Below, piece after piece: positions 24,836 through 32,251 of a stretch of DNA of 45,820 bases. The translations under genes and the position numbers were made by a program. The notes under the pieces are model-generated. The model was not told where the DNA came from and made no database searches. It was given only the letters and a program-made list of their open reading frames with translations. The stretch lies in contig DYLS01000030.1 in NCBI GenBank assembly GCA_020721965.1, positions 1 through 45,820 on the forward strand, given 5' to 3'. This DNA comes from Blastopirellula marina (lineage in GTDB: Bacteria; Planctomycetota; Planctomycetia; Pirellulales; Thermoguttaceae). Within the stretch, counting starts at the first letter, position 1, and every line of letters begins with the position of its first letter.

Positions 24836-26471
24836 AGGCATTTGTATTGGTTCGCCGCTCGTACTCGCAAATGGCATTCACAATTCCCGCCATCGTGTAC
24901 ACTTGCGCCTCTACTGCCGGTTCGAAGCCCAATTCGCGGAGAACGCTGCTGGTGATCGGGCTGATCGAGGCCAGCTTGACTTGTCGGAGGTCCTCGCCAA
25001 ACAGCTTCACCAATGCCCTGGCGATAGACGAGCTGGTAACGGTCATCCAGTCCACGGAACCTTCGCGAATTCGAGCAACGATTTCCGGATGGGGTGCCTC
25101 GATATCGCGATTGATATACGCCACCACTTGCTGCACGTCCGCTCCCGCGCGGGATAGGGTTTCCGCCAGGGTGGGTCGTCCTCTACTTGCCCGAATCAGA
25201 AGGTAGCGATTCCCTTCCCCACGCGAGAGGATCGTATCAGCCAAGGATTCCGCCCGGTACTCTGGCGGGACAAGATCTGGGCGGATGCGGAAACGGCGCA
25301 GCTCCTCGGCAGTGCCTGGGCCGATTGCCGCAATCTTAGCCCGCCCCAAGGCCCGAGCATCTTGCCCGAGTTGCTCCATTCGTTCCAGAAAAAAACGCAC
25401 CCCATTGGCGCTGGAAAACACGAGCCAATCAAACGCGTCCCGTTTAGCAATGGCCGCGTCCACATCCCTCCAATCGGGGGGAGGCGTGATCTCCACGGCG
25501 GGCTGGGTTAGGACCTCCGCACCTAGATTCCATAGCATGTCCCGAATTTTGTCGGCCTGATGTTCCGGTCGCGTCACCACGCAGCAGCGGCCGAAAAGAG
25601 GACGATCGACGAACCAGGACTGTCGCGGGGCATGTCTGGCCGCCTCGCCCACCACGATCACGGCCGGCGGCTTGATGCCTTGGCTCTCGATCACGGTTGC
25701 AATCTCGCCAAGAGTCGAGAAAACCGTTTGCTGGCGTGGCCAACCGCATCGGCGAACCAGGACGACGGGAGTGTCAGCCAGCTTTCCGTGACGCATCAAT
25801 TCGGTTGCCCAAACCGCCGCGGAGCGTACCCCCATGTAAATGACCAACGTTCCCGGGAAACTTGCCAGGGATTGATAGTTCAACGGTTCGCCATGCGAAC
25901 CGTGTGATTGCTGGCCGGTCACCAGCGCTACGGCGGAGGCGAACTTGGCATGGGTCAGCGGTATCTCGCCGAGAGCGCCAACGGCAAGCCCCGCGGTAAT
26001 GCCGGGAATGATGACGACTCGGGCACCGGCTTTTCTGAGGACCTCAGCCTCGTCCGCCTGTCGGCCGAACACGACGGGATCGCCGCTTTTCAATCGCACC
26101 ACGGTCCTGCCCTGAGCCACGGCCTCCAGGACGTAGCGGTTGATCGTCTCTTGGGGCCAATGATGGCCCACGCTGTGGTGTCCGACGGATACCCGCTCGG
26201 CCCCCGGGGGGACGAGTTCGAGCACGCGAGGGTCGACCAGGTAATCGTAAAGGACGACGTCCGCTTTTTTCAAAGCCTCCGCCGCCCAAAGGGTCAGCAA
26301 TCTGGGGTCTCCGGGGCCAGCGCCCACCAAAAAAACGCAGCCGGGGGCAGGGCCCGACGGCAATGGAATCTTTTCGTTTTCCGGAGCACCTTTTGACGCC
26401 GTCTTTTGCCGGCTCGGGTCGGGGGAATCAAGGTCGGGTTGACCGTCGGGACGTTGGCTGAAATCACTCAT
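24831..26471 (-). CDS. cobA-hemD: Uroporphyrinogen-III C-methyltransferase/uroporphyrinogen-III synthase fusion
   Basis: A 546-residue bifunctional tetrapyrrole enzyme. Residues about 45-285 are the SAM-dependent methyltransferase that makes precorrin-2 (CVFLVGAGPGDPRLLTLWA, VVRLKSGDPVVFGRQADE, VIIPGITAGLAVG, PLTHAKFASAVALVTG). Residues about 290-540 are HemD, which cyclises hydroxymethylbilane (CCVVTRPEHQADKIRDML, FDWLVFSSANGVRFFLERM, KIAAIGPGTAEELR, DWMTVTSSSIARALVKLF). The fusion makes uroporphyrinogen III and methylates it, feeding siroheme or cobalamin. The first roughly 40 residues are disordered (Gln/Asp/Pro/Ser-rich). The stop codon lies within the terminal repeat of MITE copy E, so the native C-terminus may once have been different. 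The neighbours are unrelated. Confidence 0.93.
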   Translation of the reverse strand: MSDFSQRPDGQPDLDSPDPSRQKTASKGAPENEKIPLPSGPAPGCVFLVGAGPGDPRLLTLWAAEALKKADVVLYDYLVDPRVLELVPPGAERVSVGHHSVGHHWPQETINRYVLEAVAQGRTVVRLKSGDPVVFGRQADEAEVLRKAGARVVIIPGITAGLAVGALGEIPLTHAKFASAVALVTGQQSHGSHGEPLNYQSLASFPGTLVIYMGVRSAAVWATELMRHGKLADTPVVLVRRCGWPRQQTVFSTLGEIATVIESQGIKPPAVIVVGEAARHAPRQSWFVDRPLFGRCCVVTRPEHQADKIRDMLWNLGAEVLTQPAVEITPPPDWRDVDAAIAKRDAFDWLVFSSANGVRFFLERMEQLGQDARALGRAKIAAIGPGTAEELRRFRIRPDLVPPEYRAESLADTILSRGEGNRYLLIRASRGRPTLAETLSRAGADVQQVVAYINRDIEAPHPEIVARIREGSVDWMTVTSSSIARALVKLFGEDLRQVKLASISPITSSVLRELGFEPAVEAQVYTMAGIVNAICEYERRTNTNAS

Positions 26472-26579
26472 GCGAATGGCACTTCTTATCCAAGGTGTTT
26501 GGGGATAGGTAGTCTTTCACGGGGGGGGCCGTTACTGCAAACCGGCTCGCCCTCTTGCCACTTCGAGCGAACGATCGAA

Positions 26580-26805
26580 TGTCATTTCGAGCGAAGCGAG
26601 AAATCTTGCGAAACGAGTATGCTTGCGAAGCGAGAAATCTTCTCGACAGGGCAAGATTTCTCCTCGCTGGCGCTCGTCGAAATGACAGTCCTGGCGCTCG
26701 TCGAAATGACCTTTCGTCTCACGGTCAAGGATCTTCGGGAACCTCTGAACAACCCTGGGGAGCCTTGGAATGCCTCTCGTTGTTTCCCACATCTTTCCCG
26801 TTATA
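26580..26805 (+). repeat. Dispersed repeat, GTCATTTCGAGCGAAGCGAG type, copy 2
   Basis: This fills most of the gap between cobA-hemD and the TPR gene. It has GTCATTTCGAGCGAAGCGAG at 26580-26600, a second GCGAAGCGAGAAATCTTCTC, and then AAGATTTCTCCTCGCTGGCG and two CGTCGAAATGAC units in inverted orientation. Downstream it shares CTGAACAACC, TCGTTGTTTC and ATCTTTCCCGTTATA with copy 1 at 4.8 kb. The arms can pair as a long imperfect hairpin. Spurious small frames occur on both strands. Confidence 0.75.
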
Positions 26806-27015
26806 GCTCCGCCGTGAACGGTTACGAGGATACCAACGCGATCGCGTTCGAGACCGCCGTTCGCCCCATCGCGATTCAAACGTAAGACAACGCGAAACGC
26901 TGTTGAGTTGACATTCTGGCCAGTTACAATGATGATAGAGCGGAAAAAGGTCCTCTCGGGAAATCGGATAGCGTCTCGGGCTACGCTCGGGGCCAAACAA
27001 CTCATCGAGGCCGGT

Positions 27016-28503
27016 ATGGCATCAGAAACTCCGACACAAGCCGGTGATGTGCGTCTCCCGGAACCCAGCCCGGCAAAGCGCAAAAAACTCAAGGAATGCT
27101 TCGAGTACGGAAACCGGATTGCAGCGCAGGAGAACTTCGACTACGCAGCCGATATCTACACGGAATGCGTCGTCGGAGACCCCGGCAATGCGATATACTT
27201 GCAGGCATTCCTGGGCAATCTCAAAAAGAAGTACAATAACAACAAAAAGGGCAAGCGACTCTCCTTCTTCAAGTTAGCGCCGTTGCGGAGCGCAATCAAG
27301 AAAGCCCTACATAAGAAGGATTGGGTGAACGTCTTCAAGTACGGGTCGGAAGCACTCAAGATCAACCCTTGGGACACGAGTGTTCTAACGGCCCTGTCCG
27401 AAGCCGCCGAGCAGTGCGATTTTCAGGAAACACAACTGATCTACCTGAAAATGGCTTTGGATGCCAACCCCAAGGATGTGGAAATGTGCCGCCGTTGCGC
27501 GAAGACACTGGCGGATCTCGGAATGTACGACCAAGCGATTGCCATGTGGCACAAGGTCGAACAGCTTCGCCCCAACGACCCAGACGCTTCGCGCAATATC
27601 GCGAATCTGGCTGTTGAGAAAACGATCGCGGGTGGGGGCTATGATGAAGCCACCGGTGAGTCCCGTCGTAAGGTGGATGCGGCAGGTGGTGAAGTTGGGC
27701 ATGCTGGAGAGCCGCTGAGCAAAAAGGCCCGTTTGGAAGCCGAGATCAAACGCCAACCCAAAAATCTCGCGCTCTACGACGAATTGGCGGAGATCTACGC
27801 ACGCGAAGAAGACTACGCGAAAGCAGAAGATTTGCTCAAGCGCGCGTTTGAAGCGACCCAAGATGTCAATGCCAAGGAAAAGCTGGAGGACGTGCAATTA
27901 CGATGTCTCCGAGTGGAGTTGGGTAACGCCGAGCAGGCGTATCGCGCTCGCCCAGATGAAAAGAACGAGCAAAAGCTCGCTGCGGCACGAAAGGCGCTCT
28001 GGGCAAAGGAGTTGGACGTTTACAAGGCACGAGTTGACAGATTCCCGAATAATCAAGCCTTCCGCTTCGAGTTGGGAGTCCGATATCAGCTCAACGGCGT
28101 GTACGAAGAGGCGATCAAACAGTATCAGGCGGCTCAAAGCGACCCGCGAAGAAAAGGGCTGTGCTTGCTAAATCTAGGGCAGTGTTTCGAGAAGATCGGA
28201 CAACACCGCCTAGCGATGAAACACTTCGAGCAGGCCGTTCAGGAGATTGCGGACCGTGATGCCGATAACAAGAAACGATCGCTTTACTCGGCGGCAGTGT
28301 TGGCGTATCGCCTTCGGAATTTCCAGCAAGCCGAACAGTTTGCCAGCTCTCTCGCGGCGATGGATTATTCCTATAAAAATGTGGGGCAGTTGCTAGACAA
28401 AATCGGCGAAAAGCTGGAACAGCAGCGGGCTGGCGCCTCCGCAAAGACGGCTGAGGAGGAACCGATCGAGGTGGAACTGCCCCCTGGACAGGACGAAGAT
28501 TAG
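27016..28503 (+). CDS. Tetratricopeptide-repeat protein
   Basis: A 495-residue soluble protein made largely of TPR-like helical hairpins, so probably a scaffold or protein-interaction factor. Clear repeats include NFDYAADIYTECVVGDPGNA, DWVNVFKYGSEALKINPWD, MYDQAIAMWHKVEQLRPND, DYAKAEDLLKRAFEATQDV, VYEEAIKQYQAAQSDPRRK and QHRLAMKHFEQAVQEIADRD. A basic insertion (KKKYNNNKKGKR) lies near residue 78. The tail is acidic (EEEPIEVELPPGQDED). I chose ATG 27016 because GAGG lies five bases upstream and the conserved-looking protein begins there. A longer frame begins at 26908. There is no signal peptide. It precedes rpsT by 120 bp on the same strand. Confidence 0.8.
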   Translation: MASETPTQAGDVRLPEPSPAKRKKLKECFEYGNRIAAQENFDYAADIYTECVVGDPGNAIYLQAFLGNLKKKYNNNKKGKRLSFFKLAPLRSAIKKALHKKDWVNVFKYGSEALKINPWDTSVLTALSEAAEQCDFQETQLIYLKMALDANPKDVEMCRRCAKTLADLGMYDQAIAMWHKVEQLRPNDPDASRNIANLAVEKTIAGGGYDEATGESRRKVDAAGGEVGHAGEPLSKKARLEAEIKRQPKNLALYDELAEIYAREEDYAKAEDLLKRAFEATQDVNAKEKLEDVQLRCLRVELGNAEQAYRARPDEKNEQKLAAARKALWAKELDVYKARVDRFPNNQAFRFELGVRYQLNGVYEEAIKQYQAAQSDPRRKGLCLLNLGQCFEKIGQHRLAMKHFEQAVQEIADRDADNKKRSLYSAAVLAYRLRNFQQAEQFASSLAAMDYSYKNVGQLLDKIGEKLEQQRAGASAKTAEEEPIEVELPPGQDED

Positions 28504-28623
28504 GTCGCATAATAGCGGTTTCGATGGAAGGTGGTCGGTGATCGGGAGTGCCGACGGAGGCCCTTTCCGGTGTGTTCCGAGTGGAATACTCTTCGTTGAC
28601 AAAGCCGATTGGTCTGAACCTAC

Positions 28624-28929
28624 ATGCCAAATATCAAGAGTGCCAAGAAACGTCTGCGTCAGAATGAGAAGAGGCGGTTGCATAACCGGGCGATCAAACG
28701 CACTGTCCGAACGCAGTGTCGCAAAGTCCGCGAGGCGGTAGCCGCTGGCAATCTCACGGTCGCAGAGGCGGAAATTCGCAAGGCAGCCGAGTTATTGGAT
28801 CGCGCCGCGGCCAAGCGAATCATTCACCCCAATGCCTCGGCTCGCACAAAGTCCCGACTATCGGCGGCCATTGTGAAAGCAAAACGAGCAGGATCTGCCA
28901 TCCGGCAAGAGACCGTCTCCGCGACTTGA
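28624..28929 (+). CDS. rpsT: 30S ribosomal protein S20
   Basis: A 101-residue basic protein that binds 16S rRNA. The canonical opening MPNIKSAKKRLRQNEKRRL is intact, followed by HNRAIKRTVRT, a central helix (AEAEIRKAAELLDRAAAKRI) and the characteristic IIHPNASARTKSRLSAAI. It is slightly longer than the usual 85-90 residues through a C-terminal extension (GSAIRQETVSAT). There is no strong Shine-Dalgarno in the 15 bases before ATG. It is convergent with pyrK, with a small hairpin between. Confidence 0.96.
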   Translation: MPNIKSAKKRLRQNEKRRLHNRAIKRTVRTQCRKVREAVAAGNLTVAEAEIRKAAELLDRAAAKRIIHPNASARTKSRLSAAIVKAKRAGSAIRQETVSAT

Positions 28930-28934
28930 ATTCA

Positions 28935-28966
28935 ACAGGCTTGATAAAGTTCTCTTGCGAGCCTGT
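28935..28966 (+). terminator. Possible rpsT terminator hairpin
   Basis: ACAGGCT (28935-28941) pairs with AGCCTGT (28960-28966) across an 18-base loop, just after the rpsT stop, followed by ATTTG. The stem is short, the loop long and the U-tract weak, so this is tentative. It lies between convergent genes and could serve both. Confidence 0.35.
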
Positions 28967-29048
28967 ATTTGCCGTCGGATGATGGCCTCCTTGCTTCTCA
29001 GCCGGCAAGGGATTCCCACCAGTTGGGCCGTCGATGGATCCATCCCCT

Positions 29049-29957
29049 TCAGTCGAAGAGAACGCGTGAAGCATCGAAGACTGGCCCTTCTACGCACACG
29101 CGATGGAAGTCCCATGCCTCGGAATTGGCATCGTTGGTCTCACGCAATCGCGCGACGCAGCTAAAGCAGATTCCCATACCGCACGCCATCGGCGTCTCAA
29201 GCGACACGAAGCACGGCACGCCGCGCAAGGCACACATCTCCGCCACCACCCGCATCATGGCCTCGGGTCCGCAACAGAATACGCACGCCGAGTTGGGTTG
29301 ATAGCGATCCAGGACTTCGGGAAGCATTTCAGTAACCAGTCCCCTCTGGCCCACCGTGCCGTCTTCCGACGAGATGAGCACCTCGGCCCCTGCCAGCGAA
29401 AATGGCGTCAAATCCGGCAGGTATTCGGACGACCTGACTCCGTGGCACAGCACCACCTTCTCTACCCGGGTCTCTCGCGATGTTCGACCGTAACTACACC
29501 GTTTTAGAGCTTCCTTGGTGACAGCCAGGAAGGGCGTATAGCCGATCCCCCCCGAGACGAGGACCAGGTTCGGCACTTGGCAAGGAGGGAAGCCGTTGCC
29601 CAGGGGTCCCCATACCTCAATAGAATCACCCGGCTGGAAATTCGAGAGAATTCGCGTCATCCGGCCAAGCGCGATATACACGATGTCGATTTCGCTTGCC
29701 GTCGCTTCGCCCCCGTGACGGACCGTGTCGTGCAACGCCAGCGGTCGTCCCAAAAGGGGGCTTTCACGCCCCGGTAGCCGCATCATTACGAACTGACCGG
29801 GGACGGCGCTCGATGCAATGGTTGGACATTCTAACCGGATGTGATAGGTGTCCTTGGCGATCTTTTCGTGCTGGGTGATCCGAACGGTACCGCTCCAGAC
29901 GTAGCTCGCCTTTTTTTTCGTCTTGATCGAAATATCGTTAGGGGGCGAGGATGCCAT
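29049..29957 (-). CDS. pyrK: Dihydroorotate dehydrogenase electron-transfer subunit
   Basis: A 302-residue FAD/2Fe-2S reductase subunit that passes electrons from the PyrD catalytic subunit to NAD in pyrimidine synthesis. The FAD domain begins at about residue 30 (TYHIRLECPTIASSAVPGQFVMMR, then GRPLALHD). The NAD domain carries LVSGGIGYTPFLAVTKEAL and FCCGPEAMMRVV. The C-terminal cluster motif is MACGMGICFSCVARLRE with the fourth Cys in HRVCVEGPVFDA (C-x4-C-x2-C-x16-22-C), diagnostic of PyrK. Length is slightly above the usual 260 because of an N-terminal tail. No pyrD lies in the window. It could also serve another Fe-S flavoenzyme, but the match is close. Confidence 0.88.
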   Translation of the reverse strand: MASSPPNDISIKTKKKASYVWSGTVRITQHEKIAKDTYHIRLECPTIASSAVPGQFVMMRLPGRESPLLGRPLALHDTVRHGGEATASEIDIVYIALGRMTRILSNFQPGDSIEVWGPLGNGFPPCQVPNLVLVSGGIGYTPFLAVTKEALKRCSYGRTSRETRVEKVVLCHGVRSSEYLPDLTPFSLAGAEVLISSEDGTVGQRGLVTEMLPEVLDRYQPNSACVFCCGPEAMMRVVAEMCALRGVPCFVSLETPMACGMGICFSCVARLRETNDANSEAWDFHRVCVEGPVFDASRVLFD

Positions 29958-30009
29958 GGTAGCGTGCTCTCTAGATGCCTGACAATGGGCTTTATAGGTT
30001 CTCGTGAAT

Positions 30010-30185
30010 CCTAACTGGACTTTTGCAATTTGGGGTCACAAGCTCCCCACTTCCCGCGGGAGATAATACGGCGAATGTTATTTCCCCTCAAAATAGCTTT
30101 TCTTGTTCCCCTGAATTGTCCAGCACTCCAGCTTGTCGCCCTTTCTCAGAGGGGGAGCGAGCTGTTTGCAAAAGTCCAGTCCTAA
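30010..30185. repeat. Palindromic 176-bp element with GGACTTTTGCAA ends
   Basis: CCTAACTGGACTTTTGCAA (30010-30028) and TTGCAAAAGTCCAGTCCTAA (30166-30185) are inverted repeats with near-perfect match. Partial pairing extends outward (TATAGG / CTATGA) and inward (CAAGCTCCCC / GGGGGAGCGAGCTG). There is no coding frame inside. It occupies most of the 330-bp gap between pyrK and the pseudouridine synthase gene. It looks like another MITE or REP-type unit, unrelated in sequence to family M1. Confidence 0.75.
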
Positions 30186-30285
30186 AAAGGCTATGAGGTT
30201 GACGGGAACGAAATGGGGGGGGGATCGGATCCAACCACGGAACGCGTCTCCTGGCCCGCCGGACTACATACTTTCCCAGAATCGA

Positions 30286-31155
30286 TCACGACTCCGGCAG
30301 CTCGCCTATCTCACGGCGCAGCGCCGCGATTTCCTGCCGCGTCAGGGGTCTGGCGTCTCCCGGCAGCATCTTGCCCAGGCGAATCGGTCCTACAGCGATT
30401 CGCTTGAGGCGTTGGACCTTGTGTCCCACCTTGGCCAGGATCCGGCGAATCTCGCGATTGCGTCCCTCCTTTAACACGATTTCCAAGATCGTGCTCTGTC
30501 TGTGTTTCCGCTTTACCTTGATGCTCGACGCGCGAGCGATCCCCTCTGCCAAATGGATGCCGCGGAGCAGCCTGGCAAGGACTTCGCGCTGCGGTTCACC
30601 GGCCACTTGGACGAGATAGGTTTTCGGCAAGCCGAATCGGGGATGCGTCAAACGGTTGGCCAGCTCCCCGTCGTTGGTCACGAGAATCAGTCCCTCGCTA
30701 TGCAGGTCCAGTCGTCCCACCGTAAATAGCCGTGACTCTTTCTCCGGTACCAGATCGATTGCGCGGGGGCGGCCCGTCGGATCGCGATTGGTGCACACCA
30801 CGCCATCCGGCTTGTAAACAGCGTAGTACAGCGGCCGTTCCCGGCGGATCGGGGTACCGTCCACGGTAATCTTCTGCCGGAGAGGGTCCGCACGATAGCC
30901 AAGCTCGGTAATGACCTTGCGATCCACCTCCACCCGACCCATGCGGATCAGTTCTTCGCACTGGCGACGACTGCCTATCCCGGCCGCCGCGAGTATTTTC
31001 TGCAACCGTTCGCCTTGAGGTTCACCGGACGGGCTGGCGGGACGGCGGGGCCTTTTCCTCGGACGCAAGGGGGCTGTCTTCGCTGCTCGCCTCCTACTAC
31101 GTTGCGACGCATGTTGGGGCCTGTCATCCCCTTTGGGCTGGGTCTCGGGCGACAT
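30286..31155 (-). CDS. rluB: RsuA/RluB-family pseudouridine synthase with S4 domain
   Basis: A roughly 289-residue rRNA-modifying enzyme that isomerises a uridine, probably in 23S rRNA. After a basic Arg/Pro-rich N-terminal tail, the S4 RNA-binding domain reads ERLQKILAAAGIGSRRQCEE. The catalytic domain has LYYAVYKPDGVVCTNRDP, the Asp-bearing motif TVGRLDLHSEGLILVTNDG, and PKTYLVQV and EGRNREIRRILAKVGH. The C-terminus is short (GEIGELPES type). The start at 31155 follows a weak GGAAAC; the frame continues to 31239 through two 13-codon repeats that may be coding or leader. RluB fits length and S4 position best, but RsuA/RluE/RluF are not excluded. Confidence 0.87.
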   Translation of the reverse strand: MSPETQPKGDDRPQHASQRSRRRAAKTAPLRPRKRPRRPASPSGEPQGERLQKILAAAGIGSRRQCEELIRMGRVEVDRKVITELGYRADPLRQKITVDGTPIRRERPLYYAVYKPDGVVCTNRDPTGRPRAIDLVPEKESRLFTVGRLDLHSEGLILVTNDGELANRLTHPRFGLPKTYLVQVAGEPQREVLARLLRGIHLAEGIARASSIKVKRKHRQSTILEIVLKEGRNREIRRILAKVGHKVQRLKRIAVGPIRLGKMLPGDARPLTRQEIAALRREIGELPES

Positions 31156-31164
31156 TGTATGTTT

Positions 31165-31242
31165 CCAATCTCGGTTAGCACCAGCGCTTACCAGTGACAT
31201 TCTCCGATCTCGGCTAGCGCCCGCGATTGCCAACGACACTTA
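31165..31242 (-). repeat. Tandem 39-bp repeat upstream of the pseudouridine synthase
   Basis: Two units of 39 bp (31165-31203, 31204-31242) share ATCTCGG.TAGC and GACA.T. The unit is a multiple of three and stays in frame with the downstream gene, encoding SLAIAGASRDRRM and SLVSAGANRDWKH-like peptides. It lies directly upstream of the preferred start. It may be a duplicated leader or an N-terminal extension of the synthase. Confidence 0.65.
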
Positions 31243-31381
31243 CCACCATGCCCATGTCGTGGAGAAATAAAAGGGTCGCGAGTCGCGGCACGAACGGTGA
31301 GCAAACCTTGATGATAAGGTTTCGCAGTACGTTCGCCCAGGTGAGTGCCGCGTGGAAGTTGATTCTGACGTTCTCTGACGC

Positions 31382-32251
31382 TCACGGAGAGGTGCTGCCG
31401 CGGAAAAAGAAAAATGCCGTGAGGCCGACCGCGGCAATCAGGATCACGATTACGACCAGGACAATCCACATGGATATGCGCCGAGTTGGCGGGGCAGTGC
31501 GACGCGAAAGGATTCGATCAGCGGCGGGAGAAATGCCCTCCGGATTTGGAAACTCCGTTCCCCCGAAAGAGGAGAAGACGTGCCTCGCCTCTCGCCAATC
31601 TCGCCAGCCCTCGTGCCAGACGAGTGTGTCGGGGGTGATTCGCCCCTCGGACAACCATTGGTGTAGAATTTCGGCGGTCGCTGGGCCGAATTGCCCGCCG
31701 GACGGGGGACGCACATACCACACCAGGTGGGGATCAGTCAAGGCTGCGTCATTGCCGCCAGCTTCGCTGTCTGCCGCAGAATCGGCGAGGGAATCAAATC
31801 CCCCGGGGTTGGGAGGGGTGGCGTGGGCACTTCGTGGTGTGGCCGTATCCTCGATTACCAACGAAATCCCCAGCTCCTCTTCCGTAAGCGGCGTGGGGAA
31901 TGAGCGAAATTCTTGGCTGGGTGACGTTTCCATGCCCGACGTGGCAAGAGTGGCAGCATTCCCCCCGTCGATATTCGGACCCGCTCCCGGCGGCAACGTC
32001 GTGGCCGAGACCGAAGTATCGCGGTCTTCCTCAGCCACGCCGTTCTCCGTGGCCGACGCGGGTTTGGAATTCGCGGCAAGCTGGGCCGACTGTTGCTGCC
32101 GTTGAGCGTGAAGAACTTTCGTGCTGACCCGGGTGCTTTGCAGCGGGATTTGGACCTTGGCTCCACAATACGGGCAGATGCCCCTCATCCCGGCCTGAAA
32201 TGCCTTTACGTGCAGCTTGTGGCCGTTCGGGCAGTAAAATCGAATTCCCAT
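31382..32251 (-). CDS. Zinc-ribbon/GYF_2/transmembrane protein
   Basis: A 289-residue membrane-anchored cytoplasmic protein of unknown role. The N-terminus is a small zinc-binding unit: Cys7, His11, Cys26 and Cys29 in FYCPNGHKLHVKAFQAG and GICPYCGAKVQIP. A Ser/Thr/Ala-rich linker follows. The GYF_2 domain (about 177-225) reads VWYVRPPSGGQFGPATAEIL and then LVWHEGWRDWREAR. One C-terminal helix (ISMWIVLVVIVILIAAVGLTAFFFF) ends in RGSTSP. This domain set is frequent in planctomycetes, where GYF_2 is thought to bind proline-rich peptides. The neighbouring pseudouridine synthase is in the same direction, but the 140-bp gap argues against a tight operon. Confidence 0.8.
   Translation of the reverse strand: MGIRFYCPNGHKLHVKAFQAGMRGICPYCGAKVQIPLQSTRVSTKVLHAQRQQQSAQLAANSKPASATENGVAEEDRDTSVSATTLPPGAGPNIDGGNAATLATSGMETSPSQEFRSFPTPLTEEELGISLVIEDTATPRSAHATPPNPGGFDSLADSAADSEAGGNDAALTDPHLVWYVRPPSGGQFGPATAEILHQWLSEGRITPDTLVWHEGWRDWREARHVFSSFGGTEFPNPEGISPAADRILSRRTAPPTRRISMWIVLVVIVILIAAVGLTAFFFFRGSTSP

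Noticed and set aside
26908-26940. TTGACA followed by GATGAT at 17-base spacing upstream of the TPR gene
   Set aside because: The -10 match is poor and sigma preferences of this organism are unknown, so it is not called as a promoter.
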